Source of the DNA: Fibrobacteria bacterium AD312
Lineage (GTDB): Bacteria; Fibrobacterota; Fibrobacteria; Fibrobacterales; Fibrobacteraceae
Assembly (NCBI GenBank): GCA_001462345.1
Contig: LIUM01000040.1
Location: 103,832 to 167,831, forward strand
Length of the DNA stretch: 64,000 nt
Reading direction: 5' to 3'
The translations under genes and the position numbers were made by a program. Positions 1-8,682 of this stretch are shown piece by piece. The notes beneath the pieces are model-generated. The model saw nothing but the letters and a program-made list of their open reading frames with translations, was not told the origin of the DNA and did not search any database. Position 1 is the stretch's first letter. Every line of letters starts with the position of its first letter.

Positions 1-1
1 A

Positions 2-1120
2 GAAGGATCGACTAATGCAGCAGGAGAATTTAAGGCCAGTGTTTCCCTAAGTAAAAATGACTCTCTTTTATTCCCTTTACTAATTCAAGTGACAAAAGAA
101 GAGGATACTCTTTATTCTTTTGTGAGTTTTCAGGATGTTTTTAATCTAGAAAATGATACCTCTGTATTTATTTTAGTAAATCCAATGACAAGCACTGTGA
201 CTCATTATTTATTAATTTCTGGCCGCTTTTCTGAGAGTAATAAAGTTCGTGAAGAGTTTAATAAGCAGATATTCAATCAATTAGACTATAAATCATTGTG
301 GTTTTCCTCTGAATATAAAGCAGCGATCAAAGGTGACATAAATGTAAAGCCATCTTATCATGATGTATTGATTCATTCGCTTGGAGAAGTAGCCCATCGT
401 TCAAAAATACCATTCTCTCTTTTATTAGATTCGATTATAATCACTAAAGAACAACTTGATTATAGCAATGAACTTGCTTTTACATTGGCTCGTTTTGGCC
501 TTGCTGAAGATAACTTAAACTTTCTTTTCAGTGACTTAGGTTATAGTGATACAGTTAGTCAGTATTTATTACAAAATGCGAAAGCATTTCTAAATGCACT
601 CCCTCTTCAAAATGTCTATTTTACAGGGCCTTATGCCGAAAAAATAAGGGCGATTGTGATTCGTGCGATGGGCTATTCTTTGCCTGCTTTGCATGCTAGA
701 TATCAAGGGGAACAACGTCAAAAAGCTGAAAATAATCGTAACTGGACAACGAATCTTTTTTTAAGGATCATTTCAGATGAATTACTTGCGATACAAAGTA
801 AACTAGATTCTGTTTTACTTGAGGACGCCATAGATATTTATGTTCAAGGTTTTTCTATTGATGTTATTGCTATCTTGTCTAGTATTCAAGTTGAAGAATG
901 GCAGCTGAGTCAAAATAAGTTAAATAGAATCGTTTCTTATGTAGTTCATAAAAATGTGACTGAGAATAATAACATAAATTTAGTGTTTTCAGACTCGGCA
1001 GAATATCGGTTATTGAGTCAAGAGCAGATAGATGCTTTAATTTTAGAATATATGAAAGCGAACCCAAAGGATACAATCAGCTCTTTTCTAAAAGGGAAAC
1101 AGAACGCGAATTTGAATTAA
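2..1120 (+). CDS. Unknown protein, 5' end outside the window
   Basis: The reading frame is open from the first full codon, so the gene begins upstream of the window; the GTG at 89 is internal and unlikely to be the start. The visible part is about 372 residues. The first ~80 residues are beta-rich and Ser/Thr/Asn-containing, like a secreted beta-sandwich or carboxypeptidase-regulatory-like segment. The rest is mostly helical, with no Cys cluster, Walker motif or recognisable catalytic signature. No transmembrane segment is visible. I do not recognise the family. It ends about 90 bp before bioB and has no obvious link to biotin. Confidence 0.7.
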   Translation, partial: EGSTNAAGEFKASVSLSKNDSLLFPLLIQVTKEEDTLYSFVSFQDVFNLENDTSVFILVNPMTSTVTHYLLISGRFSESNKVREEFNKQIFNQLDYKSLWFSSEYKAAIKGDINVKPSYHDVLIHSLGEVAHRSKIPFSLLLDSIIITKEQLDYSNELAFTLARFGLAEDNLNFLFSDLGYSDTVSQYLLQNAKAFLNALPLQNVYFTGPYAEKIRAIVIRAMGYSLPALHARYQGEQRQKAENNRNWTTNLFLRIISDELLAIQSKLDSVLLEDAIDIYVQGFSIDVIAILSSIQVEEWQLSQNKLNRIVSYVVHKNVTENNNINLVFSDSAEYRLLSQEQIDALILEYMKANPKDTISSFLKGKQNANLN

Positions 1121-1207
1121 GCCATAAAAGTAAATGGATTATTTTTTAGTTTTTTTTTTACATTTTAGGTGTTATCGTTTCTGTGTTTTAGGAACGAGAG
1201 GAATAAA

Positions 1208-2179
1208 ATGTTTTTTTGTGAAGAATTAAAAAATAAAATCATCCATGAGAATTACAGCATAAGTAAAGAAGACGCTTTTCGTTTAAGAGAGGAACCTTTA
1301 GAAATTCTTGCAAACGCAGCCAATGATCTTCGTATTCATTTTTGTGGGAATGATTTTGATTTATGTACTATCATCAATGCGAAAAGTGGGCGTTGTTCGG
1401 AGAATTGTCGTTACTGTGCTCAATCCGTTCATTATAAAACGGAATCGCCGACTTATTCCCTTTTAGGCGAAGACGTTATTTTAGAAGAAGCCAAAAGACA
1501 AGAGAAACGGGGTGTCCCTCGATTTTCTTTAGTGACTTCGGGCCGCACGTTGTCGGAGCAAGATTTAGAGAAGATTTGTGAAGATATAAAAAAGATAAAA
1601 AAAGAGACCTCTCTTTCAGTGTGCTTATCTTCTGGGCTTTTAACAGAAGAACAATTTTTGAAATTAAAAAAAGCAGGGCTTTCAAGAGTCCACAATAACT
1701 TAGAGACTTCTCGTCGTAATTTTAGTGAAGTATGCACCACGCATTCTTATGATGATAAAATAGAATGCCTAAAGGCAGCCAAGCGTGTTGGCCTTTCTCT
1801 TTGCTCTGGTGGTATTATGGGCCTCGGAGAAACGTTTGAAGATCGTATTGATATGCTTATGGATATACGAGATCTAAATATTACTTCGGTTCCAGTGAAT
1901 GTGCTAAATGCGATTCCTGGTACGCCTTATGGGGAACTTCCAAAATTAACTGATGATGAAGTTTGTCAAATGGTTTCTATTTATCGTTTTATTATTCCAG
2001 AGGCTTTTATTCGCTTAGCTGGCGGGCGTGGGCTTTTGTCCGATAAGGGCAGGCGTGCGTTTCAAAGTGGAGCGAATGCGGCCATCTCTGGCGATATGCT
2101 GACGACCGCAGGCATTTCTGTTGAAACGGATTTGATTCTCATAGAAGAACTTGGCTATACAATTAGGAAAGTCAACTAA
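1208..2179 (+). CDS. bioB: Biotin synthase
   Basis: Radical SAM enzyme that inserts sulfur into dethiobiotin, the last step of biotin synthesis. The radical-SAM cysteine triad CxxxCxxC is seen in SGRCSENCRYCAQS, and the C-terminal part has the family's NxIPGTP segment. I place the start at the ATG at 1208, giving 323 residues. An AGAGG ribosome site lies about 8 nt upstream, while the GTG at 1169 would add 13 unconserved residues. The stop codon overlaps the bioD start (TAATG), so bioB-bioD-bioA are translationally linked. Length is close to typical BioB (about 320-350). Function is very likely from motif and context. Confidence 0.96.
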   Translation: MFFCEELKNKIIHENYSISKEDAFRLREEPLEILANAANDLRIHFCGNDFDLCTIINAKSGRCSENCRYCAQSVHYKTESPTYSLLGEDVILEEAKRQEKRGVPRFSLVTSGRTLSEQDLEKICEDIKKIKKETSLSVCLSSGLLTEEQFLKLKKAGLSRVHNNLETSRRNFSEVCTTHSYDDKIECLKAAKRVGLSLCSGGIMGLGETFEDRIDMLMDIRDLNITSVPVNVLNAIPGTPYGELPKLTDDEVCQMVSIYRFIIPEAFIRLAGGRGLLSDKGRRAFQSGANAAISGDMLTTAGISVETDLILIEELGYTIRKVN

Positions 2180-2844
2180 TGCGTGCAAAAGGCGTTTTTA
2201 TTACTGGAACAGGAACGGATGTCGGGAAGACTTTTGTGACCGCTCTTCTCGTTAAGAAATTTCGTGATTCAGGGATAGACGCCTTTTATTATAAGGCCGC
2301 ATTAAGTGGCACCTCTTTGAATCCAGATCCAGGCGTAGTAAGTGATGAACAATATGTTAAAACCATTGCTTCATTGCCAGAGACTCATGAAACACTTGTT
2401 TCTTATGTCTATCAAGAAGCTGTATCTCCGCATTTAGCGGCAAGAAAAGAAGGGAATCCGCTAGAATTATCAAAAGTCATTTTGGATTACCAATTATTAC
2501 AATCTAAACATGATTTTATTTTTGTGGAAGGGAGCGGGGGAATTGTTTGCCCTATTCGCTATGATAGCCATAAGATTTTTTTAGAAGATATTATCAAGGC
2601 ACTTGACTTAGAAATCATTATCATTTCTAATGCCTTATTAGGTTCGATTAATGCCACTGTACTAACCGTAGAATACGCTCGCTCTAAGGGGATTGGCATT
2701 CGAGGGATTATCTTAAATCAATACCAAGGCTCTGAAATGGAGCAAGACAATTATAAGATGATTCAAGAAATAACGGGAGTCCCTATTCTCGCAACGGTTC
2801 CATTAAATGCGAAAAAAATAGAGTTAAATATAGAGGGGTTTTAA
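2179..2844 (+). CDS. bioD: Dethiobiotin synthetase
   Basis: ATP-dependent carboxylase that closes the ureido ring of dethiobiotin from 7,8-diaminononanoate and CO2. The P-loop GTGTDVGKT near residues 10-18 is the BioD signature, and FVEGSGGI around residue 115 matches the second conserved BioD motif. At 221 residues it has the normal family length. Its start overlaps the bioB stop by one base, and its stop overlaps the bioA start in the same way (TAATGA). The middle position in the three-gene operon fits the pathway order. Cytosolic, no signal peptide. Confidence 0.96.
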   Translation: MRAKGVFITGTGTDVGKTFVTALLVKKFRDSGIDAFYYKAALSGTSLNPDPGVVSDEQYVKTIASLPETHETLVSYVYQEAVSPHLAARKEGNPLELSKVILDYQLLQSKHDFIFVEGSGGIVCPIRYDSHKIFLEDIIKALDLEIIIISNALLGSINATVLTVEYARSKGIGIRGIILNQYQGSEMEQDNYKMIQEITGVPILATVPLNAKKIELNIEGF

Positions 2845-4199
2845 TGAATTCTAAAGAATCTTTAATTGCTAAAGACCTTCAATATATTTGGCATCCTTGT
2901 TCGCAAATGAAAGATTATGAAGAATTGCCCCCTATTATGATTGATCATGCGAAGGGCTCTTATCTATATGACATTCATGGCAAGCGTTATATTGATATCA
3001 TTAGTTCTTGGTGGTGTAATCTTTTAGGCCATTGTAATCCTCATATTAGTGATGCAATCAAAAAACAATTAGACAAGCTAGAACATGTTATCTTTGCGAA
3101 TTTTACGCATGAAGGGGCGGTGCTTTTGTGCGAGCGGTTGATGAAGCATTTACCTCATGGCCTCACTAAATTTAATTTTTCAGATAATGGGTCTGCTTCT
3201 ATTGAGTGTGCTCTTAAAATGAGCTTTCAATACCAATACCAAACAGGGCATCCAGAGAAAAAACATTTCATGACGCTTTCGGATGGGTATCATGGTGAAA
3301 CCGTGGGAGCTCTTTCTGTTGGTGGCTTAGACTTATACGCCGAAATTTATAAGCCCATGTTGATGGATGTGATTCATGTGGAAGCGCCTAATTGTTACCG
3401 TTGCCCATACAAAAAACATCGAGATTCTTGCTCTATAGAATGCTTTGAAAAAGTAAAAAAAGCATTTGCATTATACGCAGAAGAAACATGTGCTTTTATT
3501 TGTGAGCCTCTTTTACAAGGTTCAGCTGGGATGCGCATGTACCCACCACAATACCTTCGCGCGCTACGAGATCTTTGTACAGAATACGATGTGATCATGA
3601 TAGCTGATGAAATTGCGACGGGATTTGGACGCACAGGGACGTTTTTTGCCTGTAATCAAGCTTCTGTTGCTCCAGATATTATGTGTCTTTCTAAGGGCCT
3701 TACTGGCGGTTATATGCCAATGGCCTTAACGATTACGACGCCAAAAATTTATGACGCTTTTTATGCCGATTATCTTGAAGGGAAGGCTTTTATGCATAGC
3801 CATACTTATAGCGGAAATCCGCTCGGTTGTGCGGCGGCGCTTGCAGTACTTGATGTTTTAGAAAATGAATCTATTATAGAGAAGGCTAAAGAAAAAGCGG
3901 CTTATTTACACGCGCTTTTAGTGGATACGCTTGGAACGCATCCTCATGTTGGAGAAATTCGTCACTTAGGGATGATTAACGCCATTGAATTAGTGGCCGA
4001 TGTTCAAGAGAAGACTCCTTTTGATTCTAAAAAGCGTACAGGGTATCAGATTTATAAAAAAGCGCTTTCTAAAGGGCTATTATTAAGGCCTTTAGGCGAT
4101 GTTCTTTATTTTAATCCGCCGCTCACGATTTCTTTAGAAGAAATTCAAGAGGCCGTTTCGATTTGTAAAGAAGCATTACTTGAAATACTACCAGAATAA
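2844..4199 (+). CDS. bioA: Adenosylmethionine-8-amino-7-oxononanoate aminotransferase
   Basis: PLP-dependent class III aminotransferase that converts KAPA to 7,8-diaminononanoate, with S-adenosylmethionine as the usual amino donor. Family signatures seen are IWHPCSQM near the N-terminus, ISSWWCNLLGH, the ADEIATGFGRTG stretch with the PLP-contacting Asp (about residue 253), and LSKGLTGGYMP with the presumed Schiff-base Lys. Of 451 residues, slightly longer than E. coli BioA (about 429). It carries an unusual Cys-rich insert around 190-200 (CYRCPYKKHRDSCSIEC), which is common in BioA proteins of Firmicutes and related lineages. Last gene of the plus-strand biotin operon. Confidence 0.96.
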   Translation: MNSKESLIAKDLQYIWHPCSQMKDYEELPPIMIDHAKGSYLYDIHGKRYIDIISSWWCNLLGHCNPHISDAIKKQLDKLEHVIFANFTHEGAVLLCERLMKHLPHGLTKFNFSDNGSASIECALKMSFQYQYQTGHPEKKHFMTLSDGYHGETVGALSVGGLDLYAEIYKPMLMDVIHVEAPNCYRCPYKKHRDSCSIECFEKVKKAFALYAEETCAFICEPLLQGSAGMRMYPPQYLRALRDLCTEYDVIMIADEIATGFGRTGTFFACNQASVAPDIMCLSKGLTGGYMPMALTITTPKIYDAFYADYLEGKAFMHSHTYSGNPLGCAAALAVLDVLENESIIEKAKEKAAYLHALLVDTLGTHPHVGEIRHLGMINAIELVADVQEKTPFDSKKRTGYQIYKKALSKGLLLRPLGDVLYFNPPLTISLEEIQEAVSICKEALLEILPE

Positions 4200-4505
4200 A
4201 AAACGGGCTCGTATTTAAATAGGTTTGTTTTGAACATAAGGTGGCTTCTATTATTTGAGCCTACGCGTTTGCTGATACAAAACGACCTGCGGAATATTAT
4301 CAATTCTGCTTTCTTAAAGAAATTATAAAAAGTCATAAAATAACGACGTCAAAAAAATATGAATTATTTGTTTCAAGTGAAACGATAAATAAAGACATTA
4401 AAGACTTTTACGGTTTATTTTAAGCGAATCAATAAAAAATGATGTTCAAAAAATCCGTTATGTTTTGTTTTGAACATAACGGGAAAAATGGTATCTAAAA
4501 ACGGA
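4200..4505. other. Convergent intergenic region between bioA and bioC
   Basis: About 300 bp with no convincing gene. The sequence TTTTGTTTTGAACATAA occurs nearly intact twice, around 4222-4239 and 4461-4479. The second copy is part of the minus-strand terminator hairpin listed separately. No clear U-tailed terminator for bioA was seen. The centre is AT-rich and may be decayed coding sequence. Confidence 0.5.
4446..4482 (-). terminator. Rho-independent terminator of the bioF-bioG-bioC operon
   Basis: A perfect 10-bp stem (CCGTTATGTT at 4455-4464 with AACATAACGG at 4473-4482) has an 8-nt loop. On the minus strand it is followed by an A/T tail rich in U. It lies 24 bp past the bioC stop. Confidence 0.75.
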
Positions 4506-5267
4506 TTACTTTTTTTGAGCAATGATATACATCGGATGGTACGTTAAAGTCACTTGATTGTCTGATGAAAACGATTCTTTATATTGGCTTGAAAAGCGGT
4601 GTAAATCGCCTTTTGTCCAGTGCGTTTGAAACAGTGCATTTACCCCTGTTCTTTTGATATGCTTTAGAACATCGACTGGATCATTAAAAGAAATAGAATG
4701 GATTTCTTCGTCATAATGTAAGAGTGAAAAATGCTTTTGCACTATTTCTAAAACGATTTCTAAAGAAGGGTAGTAAAGGCCACTTTGTAAAATGGATCGA
4801 ATCTCCGCCATGTTTTTTTGACCAAAGGTGGAAAAGGCAAAAATGGCGTTTGGATTCATCTTTGCTTTTAACTTTTCAAAAAGAGAATCTAATTCGAGAA
4901 TCCATTGTAGTGTAGAAGCAGAGGCAATTAAATCATAAGACCCTTGAAAGAGTTTTGTTTGTTCTAAATCGCCTTCGATAAAAGAAAAAGAAGTTTTTTC
5001 TGTCAAAGATTCAAGAAGGGGTTTATAATCACCGACAAGATCGTTACAAGTGAGAGAATTGACTTTGAATTGTTCCACTAATTCACGCGTGAGAAATCCA
5101 GTCCCTGCGCCAAGTTCTAAAACCGTATTAAATTCTTGGCCGTGTTCTTTTAATTTTTGGGCGAGCCTTTTGGCAATGGTCGCTTGAACAGTCGCGTATT
5201 CGCTATAGGTTTTTATGCTTTTGCAAAAACGTTCTTTAATCAGTGATTTTTCAATATGGATGGGCAC
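4506..5267 (-). CDS. bioC: Malonyl-ACP O-methyltransferase
   Basis: SAM-dependent methyltransferase that methylates the free carboxyl of malonyl-ACP so that fatty acid synthesis can build the pimeloyl chain. The SAM-binding motif I VLELGAGTGFLTREL is seen near residues 46-60, and the N-terminal pattern (RFxxxxxTYxxxAxxQ) fits BioC. Of 253 residues, normal length. The start is a GTG lying inside the bioG coding end (28-nt overlap) with GGAG six bases upstream. Together with BioG and BioF it supplies pimeloyl-ACP and KAPA. Terminal gene of the minus-strand operon. Confidence 0.93.
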   Translation of the reverse strand: MPIHIEKSLIKERFCKSIKTYSEYATVQATIAKRLAQKLKEHGQEFNTVLELGAGTGFLTRELVEQFKVNSLTCNDLVGDYKPLLESLTEKTSFSFIEGDLEQTKLFQGSYDLIASASTLQWILELDSLFEKLKAKMNPNAIFAFSTFGQKNMAEIRSILQSGLYYPSLEIVLEIVQKHFSLLHYDEEIHSISFNDPVDVLKHIKRTGVNALFQTHWTKGDLHRFSSQYKESFSSDNQVTLTYHPMYIIAQKK

Positions 5268-5923
5268 AAATCACTCCACTGGCGGTATAAATGAAATAAA
5301 AAATGAGGGGCTTCTAATTGGATTAGATTTTCTTCTGTGACAAGGCCTTTCCAGTAATGAATCATATTTTGAGGAGGAAATATGGCGTCTTCTGTTCCAA
5401 TAATCGCTCTGTTATAAATATTTTTTTGAGGCGGATGATTAAGAATCAAATCTCTAAGAATTTTTAATTCTTCTAATTGCTCACTTAATTCGCGTTCGGG
5501 CTTATTCTTTTCAAAAAAAGTGATGGCCTCTGGGTGTAAACACATGCGCTTAAAAAACTTGTCTCGATTGCGTTCGTTGAAAAGCTGAATGGTGCCATCA
5601 AAAATAGCGACAGGAATCCCGAGACGATCATCCATCGCTTGGAGAGTCCCGTTGATCGCTGTGGTAGAAGAAAAGGGTACATCTTGAAATAAATGGTTTG
5701 CTACAAAAACGCCAAGCGACCAAGAAATCAAATGCACTTCTTTATAAGAGGCGAGTAATTCTTGAAAATCGATTTCTGTTTTCAAATCTCTATAATCATA
5801 AAACATCAAAACATCATTATTTTCACAATCTAGATTTAGAAAAGGGTGGTAATCGTTTCCCCAGCCGCAAAAAAAGAGAATCAGCTTTGATTGATTTTTT
5901 TTGTTTAGAAAATAATGCTTCAT
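5240..5923 (-). CDS. bioG: Pimeloyl-ACP methyl ester esterase, BioG type
   Basis: Alpha/beta hydrolase of the BioG (DUF452) family that removes the methyl ester from pimeloyl-ACP methyl ester, taking the place of BioH. The N-terminal FFCGWGND motif is the BioG hallmark. The nucleophile is presumably the Ser in SWSLG (about residue 71), and HFLFHL near the C-terminus holds the likely catalytic His. Of 227 residues, typical length. The ATG overlaps the bioF stop (ATGA) and the 3' end overlaps bioC, so the three genes are translationally coupled. Confidence 0.9.
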   Translation of the reverse strand: MKHYFLNKKNQSKLILFFCGWGNDYHPFLNLDCENNDVLMFYDYRDLKTEIDFQELLASYKEVHLISWSLGVFVANHLFQDVPFSSTTAINGTLQAMDDRLGIPVAIFDGTIQLFNERNRDKFFKRMCLHPEAITFFEKNKPERELSEQLEELKILRDLILNHPPQKNIYNRAIIGTEDAIFPPQNMIHYWKGLVTEENLIQLEAPHFLFHLYRQWSDLCPSILKNH

Positions 5924-7083
5924 GGTATCAAAGATTGCAGAGGTTTTAGGACCGATTCATTCATGTCTGCGGTTAAAGAGAGGCGAAGGCGCGCTGTGCC
6001 CATAGGCACCGTAGGAGGCCGAATCGGAAATACAAGAAAACCGTTTTCTTGCCATTTTTGAGCAGCAAGTAATGCCTCTTTATTTTCCCCTAAAATAATA
6101 GGGATAATATGGCTCTCGCTGACTGTTGTTTTACCAGAGCTCTGCAAATAGCCTCGAATTAATTTAGAGAGGGACAAAAGATGAGCACGCTTCTCCTTAA
6201 ACTCTCCTAATCTTTCTAGAATAAATAGTAACCAAGATAAGGTCACAGGAGGGAGCCCTGTTGTAAAAATCAGAGAACGCATGGTGTTGATTAAATAGTC
6301 TCGAATAATCTGAGAACACACAATATAAGCCCCTTGAGAAGCGATTGCTTTCCCAAAAGTGCCTACAATAAAATCTACTTCTGAAGTAACGCCTTGCTCT
6401 TCGCAAATCCCAAGCCCATGTTCACCCCTACAACCAAAAGCGTGCGCCTCGTCTACATACAAGAGTGCATTAAATTTGTTTTTAATTTCTACTAAGCGTT
6501 TTAAGTTTGCTATATCACCATCCATACTAAAAATGGATTCTGTAACAATAAAGACATGGTCAAATTCTTGACGCCTTAACGAGAGAATATCTTCTAGTTG
6601 TTCGTAATCGAAGTGGCGATAGCGAACAAGAGTGGCATCGGACAGTTTAAAACCATCAATTAAACTAGCGTGGTTCAATTTATCAGAAAGAATCAAGTCT
6701 TTTTTAGTAGAAAGAGCGGGGAGAATTCCAATATTGGCATGATAACCACTATTAAAAATCAAGGCCGCTTTTTTAGAATATAAGCTTGCGAGTTTTTTTT
6801 CGACTTGAGTATAAAGAGGAGAGTTTCCAGTGAGAAGCCTAGAAGAAGAAGCCCCTAACCCGTAAGAATTAACTACAGATTCTTTTGAAAGAGATTTATA
6901 AAACTCGGTTAAAAGATTCGAATCAAAAGCGAGCCCTAAGTAATCGTTAGAAGAAAGATTAATGTATTCTTTACCATCGTATTCCAATTTAGATCCATGC
7001 TTTTGAGACATTTCTCGTAAGAATCGTAGTTGGTTTGATTCATAAAGACTTTGTAAAATTTTAGAATAGCGCGAATCTTTCAT
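5920..7083 (-). CDS. bioF: 8-amino-7-oxononanoate synthase (KAPA synthase)
   Basis: PLP enzyme that joins pimeloyl-ACP and L-alanine to make KAPA. Family motifs seen are YLGLA near residue 50, GANIG-like NSGYHANIG, DEAHAFGCRGEHG (PLP-interacting Asp and His), and GTFGKAIASQGAY with the Schiff-base Lys at about 240. Of 387 residues, normal length. The upstream GNAT-fusion gene ends 13 bp before its start, so it probably shares that transcript. An AGGGAAG ribosome site precedes the ATG. Confidence 0.94.
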   Translation of the reverse strand: MKDSRYSKILQSLYESNQLRFLREMSQKHGSKLEYDGKEYINLSSNDYLGLAFDSNLLTEFYKSLSKESVVNSYGLGASSSRLLTGNSPLYTQVEKKLASLYSKKAALIFNSGYHANIGILPALSTKKDLILSDKLNHASLIDGFKLSDATLVRYRHFDYEQLEDILSLRRQEFDHVFIVTESIFSMDGDIANLKRLVEIKNKFNALLYVDEAHAFGCRGEHGLGICEEQGVTSEVDFIVGTFGKAIASQGAYIVCSQIIRDYLINTMRSLIFTTGLPPVTLSWLLFILERLGEFKEKRAHLLSLSKLIRGYLQSSGKTTVSESHIIPIILGENKEALLAAQKWQENGFLVFPIRPPTVPMGTARLRLSLTADMNESVLKPLQSLIP

Positions 7084-7096
7084 CTGACAAACTTCC

Positions 7097-8650
7097 CTAT
7101 ACGTTTAATCTTAGGCCTCCATTTAGAGGATATAAGGAAAGTACTTGCTTAGGATTTAGAACTTCTTTTGAAAAAGAGGAGGACGGCGTAAACGTAATTA
7201 ACCCTTGATTTGACTGATAATGCCCAGAAATTTCAGGAAAAAAACGGTCTTGATAATCAAAATCGATTTTTGCATCTGGGTGTAAATCGACATATTTCTG
7301 TAAATACTCTTTTGGAGCAAGGAGTCGACATAGACCAAAATCATTTTCCTCATCTCCACCAAATTCAAAATCATTGGGTGTCACAAATTGAAGAGCTGTT
7401 TCTCCGACTGCTGCAAAATCAAATGTAGAATCCCAACTTTTGAAATCTTTATTTTCTTGAATCACCCAGGCTGCTAAGCAATTTGCCTCTTTAGATCGTT
7501 TTAAGGATTCTTTGATCACTATGGCTGCTTTCCCTTTACCGCGATGTTCTGGTTCTGTCCCGAGCCCATACAGATAGGAGACTTTTCCCCAATCACTTTC
7601 AAAAAGATGGACGTGAAACATGGAGATAAGCTTTTGATTCTCATAGTGGAGGACACGCGTTTCGGGAGTAGAATACGAAGATAAATAAGAAAAAATAAAT
7701 TCATCGCTATCGTTAAAACACGTTTTCCATAAACGCCAAACGGCCACTTCATCACTTTTATTTTCGAATGCTTGGAAATTAGAAATCATTTTTTTAGGGT
7801 GGTATGAAAGTTTTGCTTTTCTTAAGTTGAGTATTCCAATATCTTCTTCTCGATTAATAAACTCAAAGCGTTCACATAATGTTTGCGCCATTAATTTATT
7901 AATCATCGCATAAGCCCCTTGGTAGTTTGAATTCGCTTTTTCTGCATGAATACAAAACGTATTGGAATCGAGGCGAGACCCAAAAGAAAAAGCCACAGGC
8001 GTATTGTCTACCAAAAGCAACAGCCCTTCTAACTCAAGCTCTTCAAAATGAGCAAAGGCTGCTTCGATTGACTCACGTTCTATATTATGTTCAGAAAGAT
8101 TGTTCTTTTGTTTTACCCACTGATCAAAAAGAGAAAAAGCGAAAGAAGAATCTTTAGAAGATAATGCTCGGTATTGATAATCGGGGTACGTTTTTTCAAA
8201 GCGGCGTATATGATTGCGTTTAGCTTCGAAGCCTTTTTCATCTAGTTTACAAAGCGATTTAGATTCATATACATAATTGGCGTAATCTCTATTATCATAC
8301 CAGAAAAAATCAGAGGCAATATCTAAGCCGCTTAATTTTTCAATAAAGGAAGAAGAAAGCGACATCAAACGAAGAGGCACATTTTTTTGATGGGCTTCTT
8401 TTCTTAAAATCTCTAGGATTTCTTGTAGAGACCCTTCTCCTAAGGGCTCAAGATAAAAACACTGCATACAAAAAGGATTGCAAAAACGAATAATTATAAA
8501 ACCATTTATTTTAGCACATTCTGTATGATACAAATGCTTCCATATAAAAAGATTAGCGAAAGAATAATCGCAAATAGGATCATTAAGTTTGCTTAAATAG
8601 GAATCAATCCAGTTTTTATCAGAGAGAGAAAGCGGGTGAAAATCTAACAT
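7097..8650 (-). CDS. DUF2156-type acyltransferase fused to a GNAT N-acetyltransferase
   Basis: A two-domain protein of 517 residues. Residues 1-290 resemble the DUF2156 fold (related to the C-terminal catalytic part of phosphatidylglycerol lysyltransferase and to FemAB-like GNAT folds), including the HIRRFEKTYPDY and AYAMINKLMAQ segments. Residues about 300-420 form a GNAT domain with the acetyl-CoA loop in GLGTEPEHRGKGKAA. A C-terminal ~90-residue beta-rich tail follows. Substrate unknown. It sits between ddh (32 bp away) and bioF (13 bp), so an envelope or peptidoglycan role is possible but not shown. Such fusions occur in anaerobic gut bacteria. Confidence 0.75.
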   Translation of the reverse strand: MLDFHPLSLSDKNWIDSYLSKLNDPICDYSFANLFIWKHLYHTECAKINGFIIIRFCNPFCMQCFYLEPLGEGSLQEILEILRKEAHQKNVPLRLMSLSSSFIEKLSGLDIASDFFWYDNRDYANYVYESKSLCKLDEKGFEAKRNHIRRFEKTYPDYQYRALSSKDSSFAFSLFDQWVKQKNNLSEHNIERESIEAAFAHFEELELEGLLLLVDNTPVAFSFGSRLDSNTFCIHAEKANSNYQGAYAMINKLMAQTLCERFEFINREEDIGILNLRKAKLSYHPKKMISNFQAFENKSDEVAVWRLWKTCFNDSDEFIFSYLSSYSTPETRVLHYENQKLISMFHVHLFESDWGKVSYLYGLGTEPEHRGKGKAAIVIKESLKRSKEANCLAAWVIQENKDFKSWDSTFDFAAVGETALQFVTPNDFEFGGDEENDFGLCRLLAPKEYLQKYVDLHPDAKIDFDYQDRFFPEISGHYQSNQGLITFTPSSSFSKEVLNPKQVLSLYPLNGGLRLNV

Positions 8651-8682
8651 AATATTATGAAAGCCTAGAGATATTCAAAAAA

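Noticed and set aside
4225..4479. Duplicated TTTTGAACATAA as a BirA site
   Set aside because: It does not resemble the known BirA operator and one copy is part of a terminator downstream of both operons.
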